Below are positions 25,401 through 33,975 of a stretch of 64,000 nucleotides of DNA, one piece after another (within the stretch, counting starts at the first letter, position 1; every line of letters begins with the position of its first letter). This stretch comes from JASGIT01 sp047601665 (GTDB lineage Bacteria > Pseudomonadota > Gammaproteobacteria > Burkholderiales > Burkholderiaceae_C): NCBI GenBank assembly GCA_047601665.1, contig JASGIT010000001.1:372001-436000 (forward strand), given 5' to 3'. The notes below the pieces were generated by a model. That model did not search any database and was not told where the DNA came from. It worked only from the letters and a program-made list of their open reading frames with translations. The position numbers and the translations under genes are program-made.

Positions 25401-25909
25401 TCGGGTGTCTGCACGCCGGGCTCCATGCGGATGAGGTAGCGGATGTCCTGCGCCACCTGCTGGTTGAGCTTGACGAGGAAGTCGATGGTGCGCTGCGCGC
25501 TGCGGTCGATCTTGTCGAGGTAAGACTGGACCAGCGGCGTCATCGGCTCGGTCGCCAGGTACGGCGCCAGTTCCTGCCGCACCATGTCGCTGTACTGGAA
25601 CGGCACCTGCTCGGCCTCGGGTTCCAGGAAGAAGTCGAACGGGTTGTAGACCGCCATCTCGACCACGAGATCGACGGTGACCTTGAACTCGCGCGTCTTC
25701 TCGGGGAAGACCAGCCGCGCCTGGTAGTTGGCGAACGGGTCCTGCTGCCAGTTGATGAAGTGCTGCGCGGGCTCGACCTTCAGCGAATACGAGATGACGT
25801 TGCTGCGGCAGTGCGGCGCGGGGCGCAGGCGCACGAGTTGCGGCCCCAGGTTGACCAGCCGGTCGTATTGGTAGTGGGTGACATGGTGGAGAGCGGCATG
25901 AATGGACAT
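22448..25909 (-). CDS. Transglutaminase / DUF2126 large protein
   Basis: A 1153-residue protein. Residues ~1-290 form a transglutaminase-like domain with Cys in ASGSCRDSGW (~180), His in DLHAWCEVYLPG and Asp in GLDATSG. The remainder is the DUF2126 region (LTMGGEPTFVAVNDRD, FHFGQGKWYPGEQLPRWAL-like segment, GGGNHFVMGGATPADSPFLRRP), found almost only next to such transglutaminases. I chose the ATG at 25909, which has AGGA 11 nt upstream, over an ATG four codons earlier with no spacing. First gene of the operon with the ATP-grasp fusion (40-bp gap) and the second transglutaminase. Confidence 0.9.
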   Translation of the reverse strand: MSIHAALHHVTHYQYDRLVNLGPQLVRLRPAPHCRSNVISYSLKVEPAQHFINWQQDPFANYQARLVFPEKTREFKVTVDLVVEMAVYNPFDFFLEPEAEQVPFQYSDMVRQELAPYLATEPMTPLVQSYLDKIDRSAQRTIDFLVKLNQQVAQDIRYLIRMEPGVQTPEETLEKASGSCRDSGWLLVQLLRHMGLAARFVSGYLIQLTPDVKALDGPSGTDHDFTDLHAWCEVYLPGAGWIGLDATSGLLAGEGHIPLACTPTPSSAAPIEGLMDEAEVEFGHEMKVTRIYESPRVTKPYTEEQWQAMLALGDQVDADLQAGDVRLTMGGEPTFVAVNDRDAPEWNTDALGPTKRGFAMELTHKLRAEYGQGGFLHFGQGKWYPGEQLPRWALSICWRADGQPAWNNPALFADERDPSHYTSEDAHRFIHGLSAKLGLTGDYIQPGYEDTWYYLWRERRLPVNVDPFDARLDDELERARLRRVFEQGLDAVVGYVLPLQVDSEADGPSLSGSRWSTGPWFFRDERMYLMPGDSPMGYRLPLDSLPWVSQADYPYLIPQDPTVAASEVLPASAALRARYAQSAQDGQPAPVRLLRQAGEDGGEARASGQPDPFAALPQRFASAHGLTRTALCVEARDPRRANGPKAEQLGTASGVLYVFMPPLARLDDYLDLLAAIEATAEELSVKIVLEGYPPPRDPRLKLLAVTPDPGVIEVNIHPATHWRELVQHTEFLYHAAWESRLSAEKFMTDGRHTGTGGGNHFVMGGATPADSPFLRRPEVLASLLLYWHNHPSLSYLFSGLFIGPTSQSPRVDEARNDQLYELEIALREIESNRALYGQDMPPWLVDRTLRNILVDVTGNTHRSEFSIDKMFSPDSSTGRLGLLELRAFEMPPHARMSVVQQLLLRALIARFWKAPFKAPAARWGTELHDRWMLPAFIWQDMCDVLADMNQAGYAFDTAWFAPHFEFRFPYIGAVQSKGIELTLRAALEPWHVMGEEGSAGGTVRYVDSSLERIEVHVTGLVESRYTVTVNGQPLPLQPTGTQGEFVAGVRYKAWNPPSALHPTIGVHAPLTFDIVDTWMNHSLGGCQYHVAHPGGRNYTTFPVNAYEAESRRLARFFRMGHTPGPLAVPPATMELPGSREFPFTLDLRRKMRP

Positions 25910-25994
25910 AGTGAAAACCATCCTAGCAAGACCCGAGCCATCGTGAAAAGCGGGAATGCCGCCCCATTCAGGGCCGCGTGCACCACATTGATTC

Positions 25995-26726
25995 CTACCA
26001 ACGCTCCATGTAGGGGCGCAGGTCCAGCTCGAAGGTCCAGGCGTCGCGCGGCTGCTGGTGCAGGTGCCAGTAGTTTTCGGCGATATGGGCCGGGTCCAGG
26101 ATGCCGCCCTCGTCCTTGAGCGCGTAGCGGTCGGGGAAGTTGGAGCGGATGAATTCCGTGTCGATCGATCCATCGACCACCACGTGCGCGACGTGGATGT
26201 TGCGCGGCCCCAGCTCGCGCGCCATGCTCTGCGCCAGCGCGCGCAGCGCGTGCTTGGCGCCCGCGAAGGCGGCGAAATTGGCCGAGCCGCGCAGCGCCGC
26301 CGTGGCCCCGGTGAAGAGGATGGTGCCGCGCCCGCGCTGCACCATGCGCTTGGCGACCTCCCGGGCGTTGAGGAAGCCGCTGAAGCAGGCCATCTCCCAG
26401 ATCTTGAAATACTTGCGCGCCGTTTCCTCCAGGATGCTGCACGGCACGTTCGCACCAATGTTGAACACCAGCACCTCGACGGGGCCATGCTCCTGCTCGA
26501 TCTGCGCGACGAGGGCGATCACGTCCTCCTCCTTGCGCGCGTCGCTGCCGTAGCCGAACGCCTGTCCGCCCGCGGCGCGGATGGCGTCGATGGCGGGCTG
26601 GAGCTTGTCCGCCGAGCGGCGCGTGAGGCAGGCGATGTAGCCCTCCTTCGCAAAACGCGCGGCGATGGCGCTGCCGGTGGAGTCGCCCGCGCCGATCACC
26701 AGCGCGACTTTGGGGGTTGCCGTCAT
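25995..26726 (-). CDS. Atypical short-chain dehydrogenase (SDR_c10-like)
   Basis: A 243-residue Rossmann protein. The nucleotide loop is GAGDSTGSAIA, only a partial match to TGxxxGxG, and the catalytic Tyr of YxxxK is replaced: the segment reads FAAFAGAKHALRAL, giving Phe-x-x-x-Lys. This combination is the hallmark of the SDR_c10 subgroup, so ordinary dehydrogenase activity is doubtful. Its ATG overlaps the stop codon of the isomerase gene (ATGA), giving translational coupling. Reaction unknown. Confidence 0.85.
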   Translation of the reverse strand: MTATPKVALVIGAGDSTGSAIAARFAKEGYIACLTRRSADKLQPAIDAIRAAGGQAFGYGSDARKEEDVIALVAQIEQEHGPVEVLVFNIGANVPCSILEETARKYFKIWEMACFSGFLNAREVAKRMVQRGRGTILFTGATAALRGSANFAAFAGAKHALRALAQSMARELGPRNIHVAHVVVDGSIDTEFIRSNFPDRYALKDEGGILDPAHIAENYWHLHQQPRDAWTFELDLRPYMERW

Positions 26727-27313
26727 TGCAGCGCCTCGCGGATGAAGTCGAGGCGGTCTTGCCCGAAGAACATTTCCGTGCCCACGAACATGGTGGGCGC
26801 GCCGAACACGCCGCGCGCCACCGCTTCTTCGGTGGTGGCACGCAGTTGCGCCTTGGTGTCTGCGTCGTTCGCCCATTGCAGGACCTGCGCGGGGTCGAAG
26901 CCCGCCGTCTGCAGCGTGGCGGCCACCAGGGCGGGCTGGTTGAGGTCTTGCGCATCCACCCACAGCGCCAGGAACACGGCGCGCAGGTAGTCCTGGAAAC
27001 GTTCCGGCTGCAGCCGTTGCACGCCCACCGCGCCGCGCGTGAGCACCAGCGTGTTGACCGGAAAGAACGGATTGCGCTGGAGCGGCACGCCGTAGCGCCG
27101 CGCATGGCGCGCCAAGTCCATCAAGGTATAGGCCCCCTTGGCGGGCACGGCGGCGGGCGATGCATTGCCCGTGGCCTGGAAGACGCCGCCCAGCAGCATG
27201 GGCCGGTAGACCAGCTCCGCGCCGGCGGCTTCACACAGCGCGGGCAACTGCGTCCACGCCAGATAGGAAGCCGGGCTTCCCACATCGAAAAAGAACTCCA
27301 CGCGCTGGCCCAT
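26723..27313 (-). CDS. 2-hydroxychromene-2-carboxylate isomerase / DsbA-fold protein
   Basis: A 196-residue kappa-class glutathione-transferase-like protein of the DsbA superfamily. The thioredoxin-type start VEFFFDVGSPASYLAW has Ser where DsbA has the CxxC motif, as in HCCA isomerases and kappa GSTs; GVFGAPTMFVG contains the cis-Pro loop. HCCA isomerases act in naphthalene-type aromatic catabolism, but no such genes are near, so a general glutathione-dependent role is possible. AAAGGAG lies 5 nt before the ATG. Coupled to the atypical SDR. Confidence 0.85.
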   Translation of the reverse strand: MGQRVEFFFDVGSPASYLAWTQLPALCEAAGAELVYRPMLLGGVFQATGNASPAAVPAKGAYTLMDLARHARRYGVPLQRNPFFPVNTLVLTRGAVGVQRLQPERFQDYLRAVFLALWVDAQDLNQPALVAATLQTAGFDPAQVLQWANDADTKAQLRATTEEAVARGVFGAPTMFVGTEMFFGQDRLDFIREALQ

Positions 27314-27326
27314 TGCGACTCCTTTG

Positions 27327-27338
27327 ATGAACGTTCAT
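27327..27338. promoter_or_regulatory. Palindromic operator candidate upstream of the isomerase-SDR operon
   Basis: Perfect 12-bp palindrome ATGAACGTTCAT, 14 bp before the isomerase start. On the minus strand a TATAAA-like -10 box immediately precedes it, so the palindrome should overlap the transcription start, a typical repressor position. The sequence style is that of TetR-family sites; no TetR gene is in the window. Confidence 0.5.
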
Positions 27339-27402
27339 TTATACGCTGCTGGCGGTGTCGACGGGCTGGGTTGCGGCCAGGACACAGGGTGCCCCGGCGA
27401 AT

Positions 27403-27894
27403 CTACCCCCGCTGCGGGTACTTGCTCCGCAGCTGCGCCAGCACCGCGGGCGACACCAGCGCGTCCACCGCCCCGCCCAGCGTGTGGATCTCGCGCACGA
27501 AGCTGCTGGAAAGGTGCGCGTACCGGTCGCTGGGGGTGAGGAAGACGGTTTCCACGTCGGGCATCAGGTGGCGGTTCATGCCTGCCAATTGGCGCTCGTA
27601 GTCGAAGTCCGTCACGCTGCGCACGCCGCGCACCATCACCGTCGCGCCGTGGGCGCGCACGAAGTCGCGCACCAGGCCGTCGAAGCTCTCCACGCGCACC
27701 TGGGGCCAAGGCTTGGCCACCGCGCGCACCAGGGCCATGCGCTCGTCCAGGGTGAACAGGGTCTTCTTGTGGTGGCCCACGGCCACGGCGACGATGACTT
27801 CGTCGAACAACTGGGTGGCGCGCTGCACCAGGTCTTCGTGGCCCAGGGTGACGGGGTCGAAGGTGCCGGGGTAGACGGCGATGACGTGGGGCAT
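27403..27894 (-). CDS. coaD: Phosphopantetheine adenylyltransferase
   Basis: Penultimate step of CoA synthesis: transfers AMP to 4'-phosphopantetheine. The 163-residue protein has the nucleotidyltransferase start YPGTFDPVTLGHEDL (TxGH at residues 16-19), VRGVRSVTDFDYE and the SSSFVRE motif. AGGAG is 10 nt before the ATG. It follows rsmD, the common rsmD-coaD pairing, with repeat copy R7 between them. Confidence 0.96.
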   Translation of the reverse strand: MPHVIAVYPGTFDPVTLGHEDLVQRATQLFDEVIVAVAVGHHKKTLFTLDERMALVRAVAKPWPQVRVESFDGLVRDFVRAHGATVMVRGVRSVTDFDYERQLAGMNRHLMPDVETVFLTPSDRYAHLSSSFVREIHTLGGAVDALVSPAVLAQLRSKYPQRG

Positions 27895-27915
27895 GGTGCG
27901 GGTCTCCTGAAGGTT

Positions 27916-27976
27916 TTTGGTCAAATCGGGCTCCAGCGCTTATCCATCAAGCGCTGGCAGCTATGAAACCAGTAGC
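27916..27976 (-). repeat. Dispersed hairpin repeat, copy R7 (rsmD tail)
   Basis: Near-ideal copy: CCAGCGCTT, loop ATCCATC, AAGCGCTGG, then CAGCTATGAAACC. It occupies the rsmD-coaD gap and runs into rsmD, whose last residues and TAG stop lie in the outer flank of the repeat. Confidence 0.9.
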
Positions 27977-28506
27977 AAATGAGCATGGACCGCGCCCGCT
28001 TTCATATGGCGGTGCAGGCTCAGTCCCGTGGTTTCGGCGCTCCATGGGGCGGGCGCTTCGAGGTAGATATACCCGCCTTGGGCCACGGCCTGTTGCGCGG
28101 CCTGCAGTGCGGGCGCGAACAGCTCCGTGGCGCCGAAGGGCGGGTCGAGAAAGACGAGGTGCTGACTGCGCGGCGGACATTGGCGCAGGGCCGCGATGCC
28201 GTCGCCGCGCTGCACGCGCACGGCGTCGGCCTTCAGGCGCTTCTGGTGCGCTTGCAGTTGGGCGGCCAGGGCCGGGTCCTGCTCGACGATCAGCACCGAT
28301 GCGGCGCCGCGCGAGGCGGCTTCGAGGCCCAGCGCGCCGGTGCCCGCGAAGGCGTCCACGCAGCGCCAGCCGGTCAGGTCCTGGCCCAGCCAGTTGAACA
28401 GGGTTTCGCGCACGCGGTCGGGCGTGGGGCGCAGGCCGGGTTTGTCGGGCACGGCGAGGCGCGTGCGCTTCCACTGGCCGCCGATGATGCGGATTTCGCC
28501 CTTCAA
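27961..28506 (-). CDS. rsmD: 16S rRNA (guanine(966)-N(2))-methyltransferase
   Basis: A 181-residue SAM-dependent methyltransferase modifying G966 of 16S rRNA. It shows RIIGGQWKRTRL, RPTPDRVRETLFNWL, the SAM loop DAFAGTGALGLEA and the catalytic FLDPPF. The start is a TTG that overlaps the M16 stop codon (TTGA) with GGAGGA about 10 nt upstream, so translation is coupled. The C-terminal end (LLLVS and the stop) comes from the flank of repeat R7. Confidence 0.92.
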   Translation of the reverse strand: MKGEIRIIGGQWKRTRLAVPDKPGLRPTPDRVRETLFNWLGQDLTGWRCVDAFAGTGALGLEAASRGAASVLIVEQDPALAAQLQAHQKRLKADAVRVQRGDGIAALRQCPPRSQHLVFLDPPFGATELFAPALQAAQQAVAQGGYIYLEAPAPWSAETTGLSLHRHMKAGAVHAHLLLVS

Positions 28507-29855
28507 GGCTGTTGTCCTCCGACCACCACGGTGACCATGCGGTCGGGCTGGAGGTGGCGCTGCAGGGCGGCGCGCACGTCGGCCACGGTGAGGGCCTGCA
28601 CGCGCTCCGTCCAGTGGTCCAGGTAGTCGAGCGGCAAGCCGTTCCAGGCGATGTTGCCCACGTTGCCGAGCAGCTTGCGGTTGCTGTCAATGCGCAGCGC
28701 GAAGCCGCCGATGAGGTTGTCCTTCGCGGCTTTCAGTTCGGCCTCGGTGGGGCCGTCCTTCACATAGCGGGCCAGCGTTTCTTGCGCCACCTGCACGGCC
28801 TGGGCGGCCTGGTCGGGGCGGGTTTGCAGCGCGACGACGAAGGCGCCCGCGTTCAGGCCGGGCTGGAAGTCGCTGTATACGCTGTAGCTCAGACCGCGCT
28901 TTTCGCGCACTTCGTTGGTCAGGCGCGAGGTGAAGCCGCCACCGCCCAGGATGTGGTTGCCCACCAGCAGCGCGAGAAAGTCCGGGTCGCGCCGCGCGAT
29001 GCCGGGCTGGCCGATGAGCACCTGGGCCTGGGCGGACTGGAAGGGGACGTTTTCCGTCACCGCCTTGGCCAGCGGCTGCACCTCGGGCACGGGGGCGGGC
29101 TGCGTGCAGTCGCCCGGCGTGGCGGGCAGGCGCGCGAGCAGTTGGCCGACCAGCGCCTGGGCCTGGGGCTTGTCCACCGCGCCCACGATGCTCACGCGCG
29201 CGCGGCAGGCGGCGACGGTATGGGCGTGGAAGGCTTTCAGGTCGTCCACGCCGATGCGCGCCAGCGTCTCGCCCGTGGTCTGCTGGCCGTAGGGATGGCT
29301 GCCGTAGACAGCGGCGGCGAAGGCCTTGCGCGCCACGGTGCCGGGGCGGGTGTCGGCCTCCTGGAGGGCGGCGGCCCAGCGCTTGCGCTCGTTCTGCCAC
29401 ACGGCGTCGGGGAAGGCTGGCTGGGCGATTTCGCGCGCGGCCAGCGCCGTGGCGCGTTGCAGCAGGGCCGGGTCGGTCAGCGAGCGCAGGGCGTAGCCAA
29501 AGCTGTCGCGGCCCGCCTGGGCCTCGAAGCTCGCGCCCAGGTCGGCCCAGGCTTCGCCCAGGGCGTTTTCGTCCAGGGCTTTTTCGTTGCCCTCGGCCAG
29601 CACGCCTTTACTGGTCATCAACGCGGCGGCGTCGGCCAGGCCGGCCTGGGGCGCGGGGTCGCGGCGGCTGCCGGCATCGAAGGCGATCTGCACGTCCACC
29701 ATCGGGATGCCGGGGCTGTTGACCAGCCAGACCTGCGCACCGTTGGCTTCGCGCCAGTGCTGTATGGGCAGCAGCGCCCAGGCGGAATTTGAATAAAAAA
29801 GGGCGCCAGCGCTTATCAGTAGAGCGCTGGCAGCTATTTTCTTGATAGCAACCAT
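28503..29855 (-). CDS. M16-family peptidase-like subunit (non-catalytic, exported)
   Basis: A 450-residue M16B-like protein without an HxxEH motif, so it should be the partner subunit of the active M16 protein encoded 13 bp upstream; such pairs form a heterodimeric periplasmic zinc protease. It keeps the partner features LGGGGFTSRLTNEVREKRGLSYSVYS in two adjacent parts. The signal peptide (KK, then IAASALLISAGALFYS, cleavage near AWA) is encoded by repeat copy R8. There is no alternative start before residue ~52. Coupled to rsmD through TTGA. Confidence 0.9.
   Translation of the reverse strand: MVAIKKIAASALLISAGALFYSNSAWALLPIQHWREANGAQVWLVNSPGIPMVDVQIAFDAGSRRDPAPQAGLADAAALMTSKGVLAEGNEKALDENALGEAWADLGASFEAQAGRDSFGYALRSLTDPALLQRATALAAREIAQPAFPDAVWQNERKRWAAALQEADTRPGTVARKAFAAAVYGSHPYGQQTTGETLARIGVDDLKAFHAHTVAACRARVSIVGAVDKPQAQALVGQLLARLPATPGDCTQPAPVPEVQPLAKAVTENVPFQSAQAQVLIGQPGIARRDPDFLALLVGNHILGGGGFTSRLTNEVREKRGLSYSVYSDFQPGLNAGAFVVALQTRPDQAAQAVQVAQETLARYVKDGPTEAELKAAKDNLIGGFALRIDSNRKLLGNVGNIAWNGLPLDYLDHWTERVQALTVADVRAALQRHLQPDRMVTVVVGGQQP
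29788..29852 (-). repeat. Dispersed hairpin repeat, copy R8 (encodes a signal peptide)
   Basis: Read on the minus strand: GCTATCAAGAAA, ATAGCTGCCAGCGCT, loop, AAGCGCTGGCGCC, TTTTTTATTCAAA. Apart from the loop it matches copy R5 almost base for base, yet it is translated as residues 2-24 of the M16 protein. Confidence 0.92.
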
Positions 29856-29868
29856 GGTCGATTCAATC

Positions 29869-31272
29869 TCAATGCAGCGGGCCGTCGACAGGCACGCTGG
29901 GGCGCGGGCGCGGGCCCGCAGGGCGCGGCTGGGGCAGCAGCGTGGCGACGGTGAGGGTGTCGTCGCCGAAGTATTTGGCGGCCACGGCCTGCACCTGCTC
30001 GGGGGTGACCTGGCGCAGCGCGGCGATCAGGCGTTCCTCGGCGTCCACGGGCAAGCCCAGCACCCAGTAGCTGCCCAGTTCCTGCGCCTGGTTCATGAGG
30101 GAATCGCGCTCGTAGACGTTGGAGGCCATCCACTGCGTCTTCACGCGCTCCAGTTCGGCGGGGGCCACGCCGTCCCGGGCCACGCGGGCCACTTCGGCGC
30201 GCAGGGCGGCTTCCACCTCGGCGGCGGTCTTGCCCTGGGCGGGCACGCCGGTCAGCAGGAACAGGCCGGGGCCGCGGCTGATGACGGCAGCGCCGCTGTC
30301 GGCGCCGTCGGCCACGCGGTTGTCGCCCTGGGTCAGGGCGCGGTCGAGGCGCGCGCCGCTGTAGCCGTCGAGCACAGCGGAGAGCACCAGCAGGGCGAGC
30401 GCGTCGTGGTCGTCGGCGGTCATCTCGGTCACGTGGCGCAGCGTGGGCACGTGCCAGGCCAGCGCCACGTAGGCCTGCTCGGCGGGGGCCTTCACGGCTA
30501 TGCGGCGCAGGCCGCGCTGCGCGGGCTCGGTGCGCGGCTTGCGCGCGGGCACGGCGCGGGCGGGGATGCGGCCATAGGTCTGCTCGGCCCAAGCGCGCAC
30601 CTGCCGCGCGTCCACGTCGCCCGCCACCACCACGGCGGCGTTGGCGGGCACGTACCACTGGCGGTGGAAGGCGCGCACGTCGTCGGGCGTCATGGCGTCG
30701 AGGTCGCTCATCCAGCCGACGATGGGGCGGTGGTAGGGCGACGCGATGAAGCTCGCCGCATACAGCTGCTCCATCAGCAGCGCGCGCGGCTGGTCTTCGG
30801 TGCGCATCCGGCGCTCTTCCTTCACCACCTCGATTTCCTTCTTGAACTCGGCGTCGGGCCACTGGTTGTGGGCGAAGCGGTCGGATTCGAACTTCATCAC
30901 GTCGGGCAGCCGGGACGCCGGAATCTGCTGGTAGTAGCCCGTGTAGTCGCGGTGGGTGAAGGCGTTTTCCTGCCCGCCCAACGCGGCCACGCGGCGCGAG
31001 AACTGGCCGGGCGGCACGGTCTTGGTGCCCTTGAACATCATGTGCTCCAGCGCGTGGGCCACGCCCGAGGTGCCGTCCACCTCGTCCATGGCGCCCACGC
31101 GCACCCACACCATCTGGATGGCCGTGGGCGCGCGCCGGTCGGGCTTGACGATGAGCTGCATACCGTTCTTCAGGGTGAATTGCTGCACGTCGTTTGCTGG
31201 GGGATTGCTCTGGGCACCCGCGGGTGTCGCCAGACAGGCCGCGAGCGCGGCAAGGGTGAGGGCGCGTTTCAT
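29869..31272 (-). CDS. M16-family zinc metallopeptidase (catalytic, exported)
   Basis: A 467-residue periplasmic protease: signal peptide ~1-20 (cleavage after AGAQ-type site), then the zinc motif HALEH in GVAHALEHMMFKGT near residue 76, the AFTHRDYTGYY segment and the third-ligand Glu region EIEVVKEERR. It pairs with the HxxEH-less subunit just downstream. It diverges from ftsY across 30 bp. Confidence 0.93.
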   Translation of the reverse strand: MKRALTLAALAACLATPAGAQSNPPANDVQQFTLKNGMQLIVKPDRRAPTAIQMVWVRVGAMDEVDGTSGVAHALEHMMFKGTKTVPPGQFSRRVAALGGQENAFTHRDYTGYYQQIPASRLPDVMKFESDRFAHNQWPDAEFKKEIEVVKEERRMRTEDQPRALLMEQLYAASFIASPYHRPIVGWMSDLDAMTPDDVRAFHRQWYVPANAAVVVAGDVDARQVRAWAEQTYGRIPARAVPARKPRTEPAQRGLRRIAVKAPAEQAYVALAWHVPTLRHVTEMTADDHDALALLVLSAVLDGYSGARLDRALTQGDNRVADGADSGAAVISRGPGLFLLTGVPAQGKTAAEVEAALRAEVARVARDGVAPAELERVKTQWMASNVYERDSLMNQAQELGSYWVLGLPVDAEERLIAALRQVTPEQVQAVAAKYFGDDTLTVATLLPQPRPAGPRPRPSVPVDGPLH

Positions 31273-31302
31273 AGAATGGCTGCGATTCTAAGAACCCGCC
31301 CA

Positions 31303-32475
31303 ATGTTCAGTTTTTTCAAGAAAAAGTCCGCGGAACCCGCGCCGCCGGACGCCGCCCCGGCCCCCGCGCCCACGCCCACTCCCGAGGCCCCCGCGCCCGC
31401 CTCCAAGGCAATGACCTGGCTGCGCAATACCTTTGGGGGACAAGGCGAAGAGGCCCAGCCCGCTCCGGCGCCCGACCCTGCCCCCGAGCCCGCTGCGAAG
31501 CCCGTACCCGTACCAGCACCCGTCGCCATCACGGCGGAGCCCGCTCCAGAGCCGCTCCCCGGCCTGCCCGAACCCGAGCGCAAGAAGTGGCTGGACCGCC
31601 TCAAGACCGGCCTGCGCAAGACCGGCACCAGCATCACCACCGTCTTCACCGGCACGCGCATCGACGAAGACCTGTACGAAGAGCTCGAAGCCGCCCTGCT
31701 CATGGCCGACACGGGCGTGAAGGCCACCGAACACCTGCTCGCCGACCTCAAGCGCCGCGTGAAGGAAGCCAAGGCCACCGACCCCGCCGCCGTCAAGACC
31801 CTGCTGGCCGACGCGCTGGCCGACCTGCTGCGCCCGCTGGAAAAGCCGCTGGTCATCGGCCAGCACCAGCCCACCGTCATCATGGTGGCGGGCGTGAACG
31901 GCGCGGGCAAGACCACGTCGATCGGCAAGCTCACCAAGCACCTGGCCGACAGCCACCAGGCCGTGCTGCTGGCGGCGGCCGACACCTTCCGCGCCGCCGC
32001 GCGCGAGCAACTGGGCGTATGGGCCGACCGCAACACGGTGGAGATCGTGAGCCAGGAAGGCGGCGACCCCGCCGCCGTGAGCTTCGACGCCGTGACCGCC
32101 GGCAAGGCGCGCGGCAAGGACGTGGTGCTGGTGGACACCGCGGGCCGCCTGCCCACGCAACTGCACCTGATGCAGGAGCTGCAGAAAATCAAGCGCGTGG
32201 TCACCAAGGCCGATGCCACCGCGCCGCACGAGGTGCTGCTGGTCATCGACGGCAACACCGGCCAGAACGCCCTGGCCCAGGTGCGCGCCTTCGACGACGC
32301 GCTGCAGCTCACAGGCCTGATCGTCACCAAGCTCGACGGCACCGCCAAGGGCGGCGTGCTGGCCGCCATTGCACAGGAGCGGCCCGTGCCGGTCTACTTC
32401 ATCGGCGTGGGCGAGAAGCTCGAAGACCTCGAAACCTTCAACGCGCGGGAGTTTGCGCTGGCGTTGCTGGATTGA
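31303..32475 (+). CDS. ftsY: Signal recognition particle receptor FtsY
   Basis: SRP-dependent GTPase that docks ribosome-nascent chains to the membrane. The 390-residue protein has a short basic start MFSFFKKK, a Pro/Ala/Glu-rich A domain (~8-85), the helical N domain (~90-185) and the GTPase G domain: GVNGAGKTTSIGKL, ADTFRAAAREQL, VLVDTAGR, VTKLDGTAKGG. The MFSFFKKK start is the conserved one; an ATG nine codons upstream is less likely. It diverges from the M16 pair, an arrangement common in Burkholderiales. Confidence 0.95.
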   Translation: MFSFFKKKSAEPAPPDAAPAPAPTPTPEAPAPASKAMTWLRNTFGGQGEEAQPAPAPDPAPEPAAKPVPVPAPVAITAEPAPEPLPGLPEPERKKWLDRLKTGLRKTGTSITTVFTGTRIDEDLYEELEAALLMADTGVKATEHLLADLKRRVKEAKATDPAAVKTLLADALADLLRPLEKPLVIGQHQPTVIMVAGVNGAGKTTSIGKLTKHLADSHQAVLLAAADTFRAAAREQLGVWADRNTVEIVSQEGGDPAAVSFDAVTAGKARGKDVVLVDTAGRLPTQLHLMQELQKIKRVVTKADATAPHEVLLVIDGNTGQNALAQVRAFDDALQLTGLIVTKLDGTAKGGVLAAIAQERPVPVYFIGVGEKLEDLETFNAREFALALLD

Positions 32476-32508
32476 GCGGCGGGGGGACGCGCAGCGCCCT
32501 GCGCCGCC

Positions 32509-33960
<1,452 letters not shown>

Positions 33961-33975
33961 GTTCGGGTCTCCTGG

